Source: an uncultured Mollicutes bacterium (GTDB lineage: Bacteria > Bacillota_I > Bacilli_A > ML615J-28 > CAG-313). Taken from it: a stretch of DNA of 33,491 nt. The stretch lies in contig UQAI01000012.1 in NCBI GenBank assembly GCA_900538885.1, positions 1 through 33,491 on the forward strand, written 5' to 3'. Below the pieces are notes generated by a model that searched no databases, was not told the origin of the DNA, and saw only the letters and a list, made by a program, of their open reading frames with translations. A program made the position numbers and the translations under genes. Position 1 is the first letter of the stretch. Every line of letters starts with the position of its first letter. This document shows positions 13,960 through 22,461 of this stretch, piece by piece.

Positions 13960-14490
13960 ATGAGTATTGGATCTAAACTCAAATCATTGAGGACCTATTG
14001 TGGATTAACTCAAGAAGAATTAGCTGATCGCTGTGAACTTACGAAAGGTTATATTTCTCAACTTGAAAATGACCTTACAAGTCCATCGATTAGTACTCTA
14101 ACTGATATTTTAACAGTTGTTGGAACTGATCTTAAAACTTTCTTTAGTGATGAAGAAGAACAAATTAAATTTACTGAAGATGATTATTTTGTTAAAAAGG
14201 CAGAAGAATATCAAATTACTTGGTTAATTCCTAATTGTCAGAAGAATGAAATGGAGCCTATTTTATTTAAACTAGAACCACATGCTACTAGTGATGTAGA
14301 TATGCCTCATGAAGGTCAAGAATTTGGTTATGTCTTAGAAGGGGAAATTTTAGTTGTTTATGGTAATAAACAAGAACATTTAAAAAGAGGGGAAAGTTTT
14401 TATTTTACAACTGATAAAAACCATTATATTAAAAACTTGACTGATTCAGTCGCAACTATTATTTGGGTTAGTAGCCCTCCTAATTTTTAA
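13960..14490 (+). CDS. XRE-type HTH regulator with C-terminal cupin domain
   Basis: Transcription regulator of 176 aa with two parts: an N-terminal XRE helix-turn-helix (about residues 5-60, LKSLRTYCGLTQEELADRCE then GYISQLENDLTSPSISTL) and a C-terminal cupin barrel (about 95-175, PHEGQEFGYVLEGEI and RGESFYFTTDKNHYI, typical cupin motifs 1 and 2). This is the design of PuuR-like regulators, which sense small ligands through the cupin. It is the first gene after a consensus promoter and palindrome and is followed 17 bases later by potA, so it most likely controls polyamine uptake and itself. AAGGTAGGTGA precedes the ATG. The ligand (putrescine or spermidine) is inferred from the neighbours only. 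Confidence 0.88.
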   Translation: MSIGSKLKSLRTYCGLTQEELADRCELTKGYISQLENDLTSPSISTLTDILTVVGTDLKTFFSDEEEQIKFTEDDYFVKKAEEYQITWLIPNCQKNEMEPILFKLEPHATSDVDMPHEGQEFGYVLEGEILVVYGNKQEHLKRGESFYFTTDKNHYIKNLTDSVATIIWVSSPPNF

Positions 14491-14507
14491 TGATATTGAG
14501 GTATAAT

Positions 14508-16022
14508 ATGAAAAAAGAAAATATAATTATTGAATTAATTGGTGTAAATAAAATGTTTGATGATACCTATGCGGTTGAAAATTTTAACTTATATGTTAAC
14601 AAAGGTGAATTTATTACTTTTTTAGGCCCATCTGGATGTGGTAAGACTACAACACTTAGAATGATTGCGGGATTTGAAATGCCAACTTCCGGTCAAATTC
14701 TATTAAACGGAGAAGACATTACGAATTTACCTCCATATAAACGTCCAGTAAACACGGTATTTCAACGCTATGCATTATTTCCACATTTAGATGTTTATGA
14801 CAATGTGGCGTTTGGACTTAAGATTAAACGGATCCCAACTAAAGTCATCGGGAAAAATGGTAAAGAAAAAATAGTAATGAAAAAACTATCTAAAGCTGAA
14901 ATTGATGAAAAGGTTAGAAAAGCTTTAAAAATAGTTGATTTGGAAGAATTTGAATGGCGTGATATTGCGACATTATCAGGTGGTCAACAACAACGTATCG
15001 CGATTGCTCGTGCTATTGTTAATGAACCAGAGATTTTGTTACTTGATGAACCTCTTGGAGCTCTTGATTTAAAGATGCGCAAAGAAATGCAAATTGAATT
15101 AAAGGAAATGCATAAAAAGTTAGGTATTACTTTTATTTATGTTACTCACGACCAAGAAGAAGCTTTAACAATGTCTGATACAATAGTTGTTATGAAAGAT
15201 GGTATGATTCAACAAATTGGTACGCCTGAAGATATTTACAATGAACCTAAAAATGCGTTTGTTGCGGACTTCATTGGTGAAAGTAATATTTATGAAGGTA
15301 CTATTATTGGAGAACGTAAAGTAAGATTCTTAAATAAAGCATTTGATTGCGTTGATGATTTTCCGATAAATGAAAAAGTTGACGTTGTCATTCGTCCTGA
15401 AGACTTTATATTAGGCGAAGTTGGAGAAGGTACAGTTGATGGATATTTACAATCTAAGGTATTTAAAGGTGTTCATTATGAATATACGATGATGGTTGGT
15501 CGATATGAGGTTTTAATTCAAGATACAAGAAACTTACCAATTAACTGCATGGCAAGTATAAAGGTAGAACCTAGTAATATTCAAATTATGAATAAAGAAT
15601 TTGTAAGTAATATTTACGAAGCATATTTAGATAAGAATAATAAGGTTGTTATTGATGAAACTCCATTTGACTGTGATGTTACACAGTTAATTCCGGGATC
15701 AGTTGTTGATGAAGAAGGCTATGTTGTTGATAAAAACGGAGTAAAATACGACTTTACTGATGCGACAGTAAAAGCTGAAATTGGTCTAAATGATATTGAA
15801 ATAATTGATAATGAAGATGATGGCACAATATGTGGGGAAATTGTTTCCTTAATATATAAAGGTGACCACTACCAAGTTATCATTCGAACAGAAGATGATG
15901 AAGATTTTGTTGTTGACACAGAATATTTATGGAATGAAAATGACCGAGTTAGCGTGAAAGTTGCACCTGAAAAAATTAGATTAACACTAAAAGGAGAAAT
16001 CAAGGCCTATGTCAAAGAGTAA
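14508..16022 (+). CDS. potA: Spermidine/putrescine ABC transporter ATPase, long form
   Basis: ATPase of the polyamine importer; energises PotB/PotC at the inner face of the membrane. ABC motifs: Walker A GPSGCGKT (40-47), Q-loop FQRYALFPH (85-93), signature LSGGQQQR (156-163), Walker B ILLLDEP (176-182), H-loop THDQEEAL (213-220). The 504 aa exceed the usual 360-380. An insert of about 20 residues follows AFGLKIKRIP (about 110-127), and the C-terminal half has one TOBE-like unit (about 295-355), an acidic linker (about 360-430) and a second TOBE-like unit (about 435-500). ATG 14508 is chosen because TTGAGGT precedes it; an in-frame ATG at 14490 overlaps the previous stop. It overlaps potB by 14 bases. 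Confidence 0.93.
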   Translation: MKKENIIIELIGVNKMFDDTYAVENFNLYVNKGEFITFLGPSGCGKTTTLRMIAGFEMPTSGQILLNGEDITNLPPYKRPVNTVFQRYALFPHLDVYDNVAFGLKIKRIPTKVIGKNGKEKIVMKKLSKAEIDEKVRKALKIVDLEEFEWRDIATLSGGQQQRIAIARAIVNEPEILLLDEPLGALDLKMRKEMQIELKEMHKKLGITFIYVTHDQEEALTMSDTIVVMKDGMIQQIGTPEDIYNEPKNAFVADFIGESNIYEGTIIGERKVRFLNKAFDCVDDFPINEKVDVVIRPEDFILGEVGEGTVDGYLQSKVFKGVHYEYTMMVGRYEVLIQDTRNLPINCMASIKVEPSNIQIMNKEFVSNIYEAYLDKNNKVVIDETPFDCDVTQLIPGSVVDEEGYVVDKNGVKYDFTDATVKAEIGLNDIEIIDNEDDGTICGEIVSLIYKGDHYQVIIRTEDDEDFVVDTEYLWNENDRVSVKVAPEKIRLTLKGEIKAYVKE

Positions 16023-16812
16023 GTTTCGTTTTTCTCGTAAGATGCTTGCGATCCCTTATGGTATGTTTTTAATGCTATTTGTGGTTGTGCCTCTTATCTT
16101 AGTTGTTTATTTTGCGTTTACTGATATTGATGGTCACTTTACTTTTGATAATATCGTTGATTTTTTTAGTGATTCAACTAACATTAATACTTTATTAATA
16201 AGTGTTTTAATTGGTGTTGGAAATACAATCATTTGTTTGATAATTGGTTATCCCATTGCTTATATTATTGCGAAAAAAGAAAATAAAATTAGTTTCATTC
16301 TTATTCTTTTATTTGTAATGCCAATGTGGATTAACTTTGTCCTTCGTACTGCCGCAACCCGTGATTTACTAACATGGGTAGGGATAAGTGGTGGTGAGCA
16401 TCCATATATTGCGACAATGATTGGTATGGCATATAACTATTTACCATTTGTTATTTTGCCATTATATACAACAATGATAAAAATGGACCGTAGTCAAGTT
16501 GAAGCTTCAATGGATCTTGGAGCGAATCGTTTTCAAACTTTTGTAAAAACTATTATTCCGATGACAATGCCTGGTATTATTTCAGCTGTCTCTATGGTTT
16601 TTATGCCAACTATGTCATCTTATGTTATAAGTGATGTATTAGGCGAAAGAAAAATATCATTGATAGGAAATATTATTCAAACATATTTTGATCAAATAAT
16701 GTGGAATATGGGTAGTCTTGTAGCCCTAATTATGATGATTTTTATTTTTATTGGAATGTTTATTACTCGTAATAGTCAAAAAGAAGAATTATCAAGAGGT
16801 AACTTATGGTAG
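16009..16812 (+). CDS. potB: Spermidine/putrescine ABC transporter permease PotB
   Basis: First of two membrane permeases of the polyamine importer. The 267-aa protein has about six transmembrane segments, starting with AIPYGMFLMLFVVVPLILVV. The cytoplasmic coupling loop is clear: EASMDLGANRFQTFVKTIIP near 164-183 (EAA motif with the conserved Gly), which docks on PotA. AAAGGAG at 15990-15996 inside potA precedes the ATG. Overlaps of 14 bases with potA and 7 bases with potC point to coupled translation. Confidence 0.94.
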   Translation: MSKSKFRFSRKMLAIPYGMFLMLFVVVPLILVVYFAFTDIDGHFTFDNIVDFFSDSTNINTLLISVLIGVGNTIICLIIGYPIAYIIAKKENKISFILILLFVMPMWINFVLRTAATRDLLTWVGISGGEHPYIATMIGMAYNYLPFVILPLYTTMIKMDRSQVEASMDLGANRFQTFVKTIIPMTMPGIISAVSMVFMPTMSSYVISDVLGERKISLIGNIIQTYFDQIMWNMGSLVALIMMIFIFIGMFITRNSQKEELSRGNLW

Positions 16813-17660
16813 AAAAAGTTAATGTAAGTAATAAATGTCAAAAAGCAAAGAATGCTGCGAAAAAGACATACGTGTATTTAATGCTTTTCATAATGTATGC
16901 TCCAATCTTGCTGCTTATCATTTTTAGTTTTACTGACTCTCAGTTAATAGATTTTGCTGCTTGGAAAGGCTTTAGTCTAAAACTTTATGAAAAGTTATTT
17001 CGTAATGAAGAAATAATGACTGCGTTACGTAATACCTTTATGGTTGCAATATCTGCGGCAATTGTTTCAACTGTTATAGGTACTTTAGGAGCAATTGGAA
17101 TTTTCTATAGTAAAAAAAGAGTTAGAAAAGCTTTTGAATTGGCTGGTCAAATTCCAATTTTAAACCCTGAAATTGTTACGGCACTATCATTAAGTATTTT
17201 AGTAGTTGCTGTAGGAATAGGATTTAACTACTTTACTTTACTTATTGGTCATGTGGTACTAACAATACCATTTGTCGTATTAAGTGTTATACCTAAATTA
17301 AAACAATTAGATCCTAATGTATATGAAGCTGCTTTAGACTTAGGTGCGAAACCATCAGTTGCACTACGTAAGGTTATAATACCAGAAATTATGCCAGGTA
17401 TTTTATCAGGATTTATTCTATCTATTACCTTATCACTAGATGATTATATTATTACCGCATTTACTAAAAATTCATCATTTACGACTTTAAGTACTTATAT
17501 TTATGGTTCAACCGCAAAAAAAGGTAATTTACCACCTGAGCTTAGAGCGTTAACTACTATTATTTTTATTGTAACATTACTTGTTTTAATTTCCATTAAT
17601 GTTTACAATAATAAAGTTGTAAAACGTAAAGGAGGAATGACAAATGAAAAGAAGCGTTAA
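16806..17660 (+). CDS. potC: Spermidine/putrescine ABC transporter permease PotC
   Basis: Second permease of the importer, 284 aa, with about six membrane segments after a hydrophilic start of about 20 residues. The EAA loop is EAALDLGAKPSVALRKVIIP near 175-194, followed by GILSGFILSITLSLDDYII, the typical PotC/YdcV segment. It overlaps potB by 7 bases and potD by 17. The ribosome binding site (AGAGGTAA) lies within potB. Confidence 0.94.
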   Translation: MVEKVNVSNKCQKAKNAAKKTYVYLMLFIMYAPILLLIIFSFTDSQLIDFAAWKGFSLKLYEKLFRNEEIMTALRNTFMVAISAAIVSTVIGTLGAIGIFYSKKRVRKAFELAGQIPILNPEIVTALSLSILVVAVGIGFNYFTLLIGHVVLTIPFVVLSVIPKLKQLDPNVYEAALDLGAKPSVALRKVIIPEIMPGILSGFILSITLSLDDYIITAFTKNSSFTTLSTYIYGSTAKKGNLPPELRALTTIIFIVTLLVLISINVYNNKVVKRKGGMTNEKKR

Positions 17661-19119
17661 AATATTTTTAGTAGTTTGTTTATCATTTGTTTTCTTGCTT
17701 GGTGTTACAAGTTGTAAAAAAACTGAAACATTTGATAAAAATGTTCTTAGAATTTACAATTGTCAAGATTACATCGATGAAGGCTTAGACAGTGATACAG
17801 GGGAAAAAGTTGGTCCATCAGTTATGGAAAGGTGGAAAGAAGATTTTGAAATGCGTCATCCAGGGCGTAAAGTAACAGTTGTTTATGATACTTTTGAAAC
17901 TCCAGAGTATATGTTAAACCAAATTAAAACTGGTAAAAAGTTTGATCTTATTTGTCCATCAGATTATACAATTCAAAAAATGATTAAAGATGATATGCTT
18001 GAAAAATTTGATGAAGGAGCATTAAGTGGTGAAAATGGTTATTTATCTAATGCTTCACCATATTTAATTAATCTATTCGCCGAAAATGATTGGACTGAGT
18101 ATGCCGCATGTTATATGTGGGGTACTTTGGGAATTATTTATAATACGGAAATAGTAGATGAAGAAGATGTTAAATATTGGAATGCAATGTGGAATGAAAA
18201 ATATAAAGGTATCGCCACTGCCAAAGATAGTGTTCGTGATACATACTTCATGGGGGTAATGTATACTCATCAAGAAGAATTACTTAAATATCGTAATGAT
18301 TATTTAAAAGGTGTTATTACTCAAGAAGAATACAATGCGAAAATTAATGAAGTTGCTAATTTAACAGACGATGATACGATTGAAACTGTTCGTCAAAATT
18401 TAAAGAAACTAAAAAACAACATTTTTGGTCTTGAAGTAGATAGTGGTAAGAGCGATATTATTACTGGTAAAATTGCAATGAGTCTTGCTTGGAGTGGCGA
18501 TGCCGTATATTCAATGGATTTAGCTGAAGAAAAAGGAGTAAACCTTGCTTACTCAGTTCCCGAAGAAGGTAGTAATGTTTGGTTTGACGGTTGGTGTATG
18601 CCAAAAGGTGCTAATAAAGAGCTTGCTCAAGATTTTATTAACTTTGTTTCGAGACCCGATATAGCGGCTCTAAATATGGATGTAACTGGCTACACAAGTG
18701 CTGTAGTTGGTGATGATATTTTTGATTTAATCAATGACTGGTATGGTAGTGATGAAGAAGATGCTACGCTTGTCGATTTAACTTTCTTTTTCGGTGATAG
18801 TATTGATTCATCAAAGCTTACAGATGGTAAAGTAATCATTAGAACCGATGAAATTGGACGTCAATTTTCGACCCAATACCCAACAGAAGAAATTCTAGCC
18901 AGGTGTGGAGTTATGCGTGATTTCGGTGATCAAAACAAAAAAGTTTTAAGAATGTGGATGAACTTTAAGAGTAACTCTTTGGATCCTATTGCGATTGTTT
19001 TATTATGTATACTTGCTTTTGTGATTATAACTAGTTATGTGATATTCCTTGTTAAACGTCTTAATAAGAAACAACGCATAAAAAATTATCAGAAAGCTAA
19101 AATGCAAAGGCAAAATTAA
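17644..19119 (+). CDS. potD: Polyamine-binding lipoprotein PotD with C-terminal membrane helix
   Basis: Substrate-binding protein of the importer, 491 aa against about 350 in the family. The N-terminus is a lipoprotein signal (FLLGVTSC, Cys24). The body shows PotD features: LRIYNCQDYIDEGL near 35-48, YDTFETPEYMLNQI, FDLICPSDYTIQKMI, YMWGTLGIIYN, IAMSLAWSGDAVYSM and WFDGWCMPKGA, where aromatic and acidic residues line the polyamine site. A second unusual part is a hydrophobic helix at about 449-472 followed by a basic tail, which would cross the membrane again. AAAGGAGGA precedes the ATG. It is the last gene of the operon and a terminator follows. The function is secure; the double anchoring is unusual. 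Confidence 0.92.
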   Translation: MKRSVKIFLVVCLSFVFLLGVTSCKKTETFDKNVLRIYNCQDYIDEGLDSDTGEKVGPSVMERWKEDFEMRHPGRKVTVVYDTFETPEYMLNQIKTGKKFDLICPSDYTIQKMIKDDMLEKFDEGALSGENGYLSNASPYLINLFAENDWTEYAACYMWGTLGIIYNTEIVDEEDVKYWNAMWNEKYKGIATAKDSVRDTYFMGVMYTHQEELLKYRNDYLKGVITQEEYNAKINEVANLTDDDTIETVRQNLKKLKNNIFGLEVDSGKSDIITGKIAMSLAWSGDAVYSMDLAEEKGVNLAYSVPEEGSNVWFDGWCMPKGANKELAQDFINFVSRPDIAALNMDVTGYTSAVVGDDIFDLINDWYGSDEEDATLVDLTFFFGDSIDSSKLTDGKVIIRTDEIGRQFSTQYPTEEILARCGVMRDFGDQNKKVLRMWMNFKSNSLDPIAIVLLCILAFVIITSYVIFLVKRLNKKQRIKNYQKAKMQRQN

Positions 19120-19150
19120 TAATTATCAATGATAATTACTGATGAAAATT

Positions 19151-19187
19151 GGTTAGTGATACTAATATTATCACTAGCCTTTTATTT
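19151..19187 (+). terminator. Intrinsic terminator of the pot operon
   Basis: GGTTAGTGATA (19151-19161) pairs with TATCACTAGCC (19169-19179), 11 pairs with one G-U, loop of 7, followed by TTTTATTTT. It lies 32 bases after the potD stop and separates the pot operon from the hisS leader. Confidence 0.85.
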
Positions 19188-19224
19188 TATAAAAAATAGA
19201 TTCATAAATGATTTGTCTTATTGT

Positions 19225-19253
19225 TTGCTTTTTTTCTTAAGTTTTGTTATAAT
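19225..19253 (+). promoter_or_regulatory. Promoter of the hisS-aspS T-box leader
   Basis: TTGCTT (19225-19230), 17-base spacer, TATAAT (19248-19253), with TG one base upstream (extended -10). The start site is expected near 19260. It lies between the pot terminator and the T-box, so the leader can be no longer than about 245 bases and is probably about 174 to the hisS ATG. Confidence 0.7.
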
Positions 19254-19259
19254 AAATAT

Positions 19260-19395
19260 ATATTTTGCGTTTTTCGTTTGGAGTGATCTGACAATTCACG
19301 AGAAAAACCGTGAGTTCGCGTTAAGACAAATAGAGAGTGGAAAATCCAAACTAAGGTGGTACCGCGCAAATGTTTGCGTCCTTAGACGTTTTTTC
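19260..19395 (+). promoter_or_regulatory. T-box riboswitch, compact form
   Basis: T-box leaders sense uncharged tRNA and allow readthrough when it binds. The T-box sequence AAGGTGGTACCGCG is intact at 19353-19366. The terminator is clear: CTAAGG 19351-19356 pairs with CCTTAG 19380-19385, with an inner CGCAAA/TTTGCG stem and TTTTTT at 19389-19394. AGAGAGTGG at 19332-19340 with TGGA/TCCA resembles a reduced stem III. Upstream only about 70 bases remain for stem I: GTTTTTC 19269-19275 can pair with GAAAAAC 19302-19308, with GTGA 19283-19286 and TCAC 19296-19299 above it and GAC 19290-19292 in the end loop. A His codon CAC lies at 19297-19299. The specifier cannot be fixed by eye. A 94-aa open frame crossing this region (19129-19413) is taken as non-coding. 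Confidence 0.88.
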
Positions 19396-19432
19396 CTATT
19401 TTTTATTATATGATTTTAGAAAGGATGATATT

Positions 19433-20689
19433 ATGCATGTAACAAAGATGAAAGGAACACTAGACTTTTTTGATGATAGTGCTCTAAAGTACCAATTTTT
19501 AGAAGATAAGGCTAATATGGTGTGTCATCGATTTGGCTTTAATAAAATGATTACTCCGATATTTGAGGCTACTGAATTATTTACACGTGGCGTTGGTGAA
19601 GGTAGTGATATTGTTAATAAGGAAATGTATACTTTTTTAGATAAAGGGGAACGTTCTATTACTTTAAGACCAGAAGGAACAGCCTCAGTTACAAGAGCAT
19701 ATGTGGAAAATAAATTATATGCCACTCCTGGCTTAAAGAAATATTACTATTTTGGACCTATGTTTAGATACGAAAGACCACAAGCTGGCAGATATCGTCA
19801 ATTTACTCAATTTGGTATTGAAGCCTTAGGCCCTGGTAGTAGCTATTTAGATGCGGAAATTATTAATTTTGCATCAACATATTTAAAAGAAATTGGATTT
19901 ACCAAACTAAAAGTATTAATTAATAATATTGGTAGTGGTGAAAGTAGAAAAAATTATGAGCAGGCATTAAAAGACTACTTTAAAGACCATTTAGATGAAT
20001 TATGCAGTGACTGTAAAGTACGTTACGAAAAGAATCCTTTAAGAATGCTTGATTGTAAGGTTGATCATGACAGTCCAGTTATGAAAAATGCTCCAAGTAT
20101 TTTTGATTATTTAACTATTGAAGATAAAAAATACTTTGATGATATTTGTGAAATCTTAAATCAATTAAATATTAAGTATGAAATTAGTGATCGTCTTGTT
20201 AGAGGTCTTGATTATTATACTAATGTGGTATTTGAATTTATATATGATGACCCTACATCTTCAATTAATGGTATCACCGTACTTGCAGGCGGTAGATATA
20301 ATGGTCTTGCTCGTGAGTTAGGTGGACCGGACACCGATGCAATTGGTTTTGCATGTGGTATTGAAAGATTAATTATTGCCCTTGATGAACTTGGTAAATT
20401 TACAGATATTCGTGATAATGCTTTATTCCAAGTAATTACAATTGGTGAAAATGCGAAAATACCAGGAATAAAACTTGCTAATGAAATTCGTGAACGAGGC
20501 AATTATGTCGAAATAGACTATGTTAGCCATAATTTAAAACCACAATTTAAACTATCTGATCGCTGCCATGCTAAGTATTTAGTTATTATGGGCGAAGATG
20601 AGATTAAAACAGATAGTTATAAAGTTAAAAACACACAAACTCAAGAAGAAAAAATAATGACAAAAGAAGAAATTTTAAATTTAAAATAG
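19433..20689 (+). CDS. hisS: Histidyl-tRNA synthetase
   Basis: Class II synthetase that attaches His to tRNA-His. The 418-aa protein has all hallmarks: motif 1 around FGFNKMITPIFEATELFTRG (35-54), RPEGTASVTRAY, motif 2 FRYERPQAGRYRQFTQFGIE, the histidine-specific LVRGLDYYTNVVFEF, and motif 3 IGFACGIERL, followed by the C-terminal anticodon-binding domain. ATG 19433 is chosen (GAAAGGATGA just before; the sequence starts MHVTKMKGTLDFF as the family does); the longer frame upstream is leader sequence. It is controlled by the T-box and followed 10 bases later by aspS. Confidence 0.96.
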   Translation: MHVTKMKGTLDFFDDSALKYQFLEDKANMVCHRFGFNKMITPIFEATELFTRGVGEGSDIVNKEMYTFLDKGERSITLRPEGTASVTRAYVENKLYATPGLKKYYYFGPMFRYERPQAGRYRQFTQFGIEALGPGSSYLDAEIINFASTYLKEIGFTKLKVLINNIGSGESRKNYEQALKDYFKDHLDELCSDCKVRYEKNPLRMLDCKVDHDSPVMKNAPSIFDYLTIEDKKYFDDICEILNQLNIKYEISDRLVRGLDYYTNVVFEFIYDDPTSSINGITVLAGGRYNGLARELGGPDTDAIGFACGIERLIIALDELGKFTDIRDNALFQVITIGENAKIPGIKLANEIRERGNYVEIDYVSHNLKPQFKLSDRCHAKYLVIMGEDEIKTDSYKVKNTQTQEEKIMTKEEILNLK

Positions 20690-20699
20690 AGGTATTAAT

Positions 20700-22451
20700 A
20701 TGTTAAGAACTGCAAATAACAATGAATTACGAATAACAAATGTTGGAGAAATCAAAACTTTAGTTGGTTGGGTAAGTAAAAAAAGAAATTTAGGGGGTCT
20801 TGTTTTTATTGATTTAAGAGATCGTTATGGAATAACTCAATTGGTTGTTCGTCCTGAATCTCCTTTTTATGATGTAGCAAGTTCAGTTCGTAATGAATAT
20901 GTACTACAAGTAACTGGTAAGGTTGTCGAACGTGAAAGTAAGAATTCTAACCTTCCTACTGGAGAAATTGAAATTGATGTAACTGATTTTAAAGTTTTAA
21001 GTACAGCTGAGCAACCTCCATTTTTAATTCAAGATGATACAGATGCTTTAGAAGATTTAAGAATGAAGTATCGTTATCTTGATTTAAGAAGACCTTGTAT
21101 GCAAAAGAACTTTATTTTACGTCATAAAGTGACAATGGCAATTAGAAATTACTTTGATAATCTTGATTTTATTGAAGTTGAAACTCCTGTACTTGGTAAA
21201 TCTACACCTGAGGGTGCTCGTGACTTTTTAGTGCCTTCACGTGTACATCAAGGATCTTTCTATGCTCTTCCTCAGTCACCACAAATGTATAAACAATTAT
21301 TAATGGTATCTGGTTTTGAAAGATACTTCCAAATTGTTAAATGTTTTAGAGATGAAGATTTAAGAGCTGACCGCCAACTTGAATTTACACAAGTAGACGT
21401 GGAAATGAGTTTTATTGATGAAGAGGATATTTACACTCTAATTGAAGGATTATTAAAGAAAGTATGGAAAGATACTTTAGGTATGGACATTAAAACTCCA
21501 TTTATTCGTTTACCTTATGATATTTGTATGAATAAATATGGTAGTGATAAACCTGATACAAGATTTGAAATGTTTTTAACTGACTTTAATGATTGGGCTA
21601 AAAAGGTTAATTCATCAATTTTTGAAAATAACTTTGAAACTGGTGGTGTCGTTAAGGGTATTATTGTTAAAAATGCGGCAGTACATTATTCACGTAAAGA
21701 ACTTGAAAGATTAACAGAATTTGCTAAAAAATATCATGCGAAGGGTTTAATTTGGTTAAAATATGAAAATGGTACAATGAGTGGATCACTTGCGAAATTC
21801 TTAACTTCAGAAAATGTTAATGAACTTGTTGAAAACTATCATCTTGAAAATGATGATTTAATTTTAATGGTTGCGGATAACCTAGAAAATTGTAATTTTG
21901 CTCTTGGTGGCTTAAGAACACTTGTTGCGAAAGAAATGAATATGATTGATGACTCACTATTTAATTTCTTATGGGTTGTAGATTGGCCTTTATTTGAATA
22001 TAGTGAAGAAGAACATCGTTATGTCGCGGCTCACCATCCATTTACATCTCCTAAAGATGGTGATGAAGAACGTTTAATCAGTGATCCTGCAAGCTGTAAG
22101 GCTAAGGCTTATGATATCGTTTTAAACGGATATGAACTTGGTGGTGGTAGTATCAGAATTCATGACCAAGAAATCCAAAAGAAAATGTTTAAAGCAATTG
22201 GTTTATCTGATGAAGAAGTACAGCGTCAATTTTCATTCTTTGTGAATGGCTTAAAATATGGTACTCCTCCTCATGGTGGACTTGCAATTGGACTTGATAG
22301 ACTTGTTATGCTATTAACTAAGAATTCTAATTTACGTGAAGTAATTGCTTTCCCTAAAGCCGCAAGTGCTAAATGTCCAATGAGTGATGCTCCAACTCCA
22401 GTTGATGAGAAACAATTAAAAGAATTAGGAATTACTGTTCAAGAAAAATAA
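20700..22451 (+). CDS. aspS: Aspartyl-tRNA synthetase
   Basis: Class II synthetase for Asp, bacterial type with an inserted GAD domain. The 583-aa protein (family about 590) shows the N-terminal OB fold (LVGWVSKKRNLGGLVFIDLRD), motif 1 region YRYLDLRR...VETPVLGKSTPEGARDFLV, the QSPQMYKQLLM stretch, motif 2 FRDEDLRADRQLEFTQVDVE, the GAD insert (about 290-420), then ELGGGSIRIHD and motif 3 GLAIGLDRLVMLL. It shares the hisS transcript and T-box. The ribosome binding site is GAGGT at 20689-20693. Whether it charges only Asp or also tRNA-Asn cannot be told here; gatCAB is not in the window. Confidence 0.96.
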   Translation: MLRTANNNELRITNVGEIKTLVGWVSKKRNLGGLVFIDLRDRYGITQLVVRPESPFYDVASSVRNEYVLQVTGKVVERESKNSNLPTGEIEIDVTDFKVLSTAEQPPFLIQDDTDALEDLRMKYRYLDLRRPCMQKNFILRHKVTMAIRNYFDNLDFIEVETPVLGKSTPEGARDFLVPSRVHQGSFYALPQSPQMYKQLLMVSGFERYFQIVKCFRDEDLRADRQLEFTQVDVEMSFIDEEDIYTLIEGLLKKVWKDTLGMDIKTPFIRLPYDICMNKYGSDKPDTRFEMFLTDFNDWAKKVNSSIFENNFETGGVVKGIIVKNAAVHYSRKELERLTEFAKKYHAKGLIWLKYENGTMSGSLAKFLTSENVNELVENYHLENDDLILMVADNLENCNFALGGLRTLVAKEMNMIDDSLFNFLWVVDWPLFEYSEEEHRYVAAHHPFTSPKDGDEERLISDPASCKAKAYDIVLNGYELGGGSIRIHDQEIQKKMFKAIGLSDEEVQRQFSFFVNGLKYGTPPHGGLAIGLDRLVMLLTKNSNLREVIAFPKAASAKCPMSDAPTPVDEKQLKELGITVQEK

Positions 22452-22461
22452 AGGTGAATTT

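Noticed and set aside
19129..19413. 94-residue open frame with hydrophobic start upstream of hisS
   Set aside because: It runs through the pot terminator, the T-box promoter, the conserved T-box sequence and the T-box terminator; no ribosome binding site; the RNA signals explain the region.
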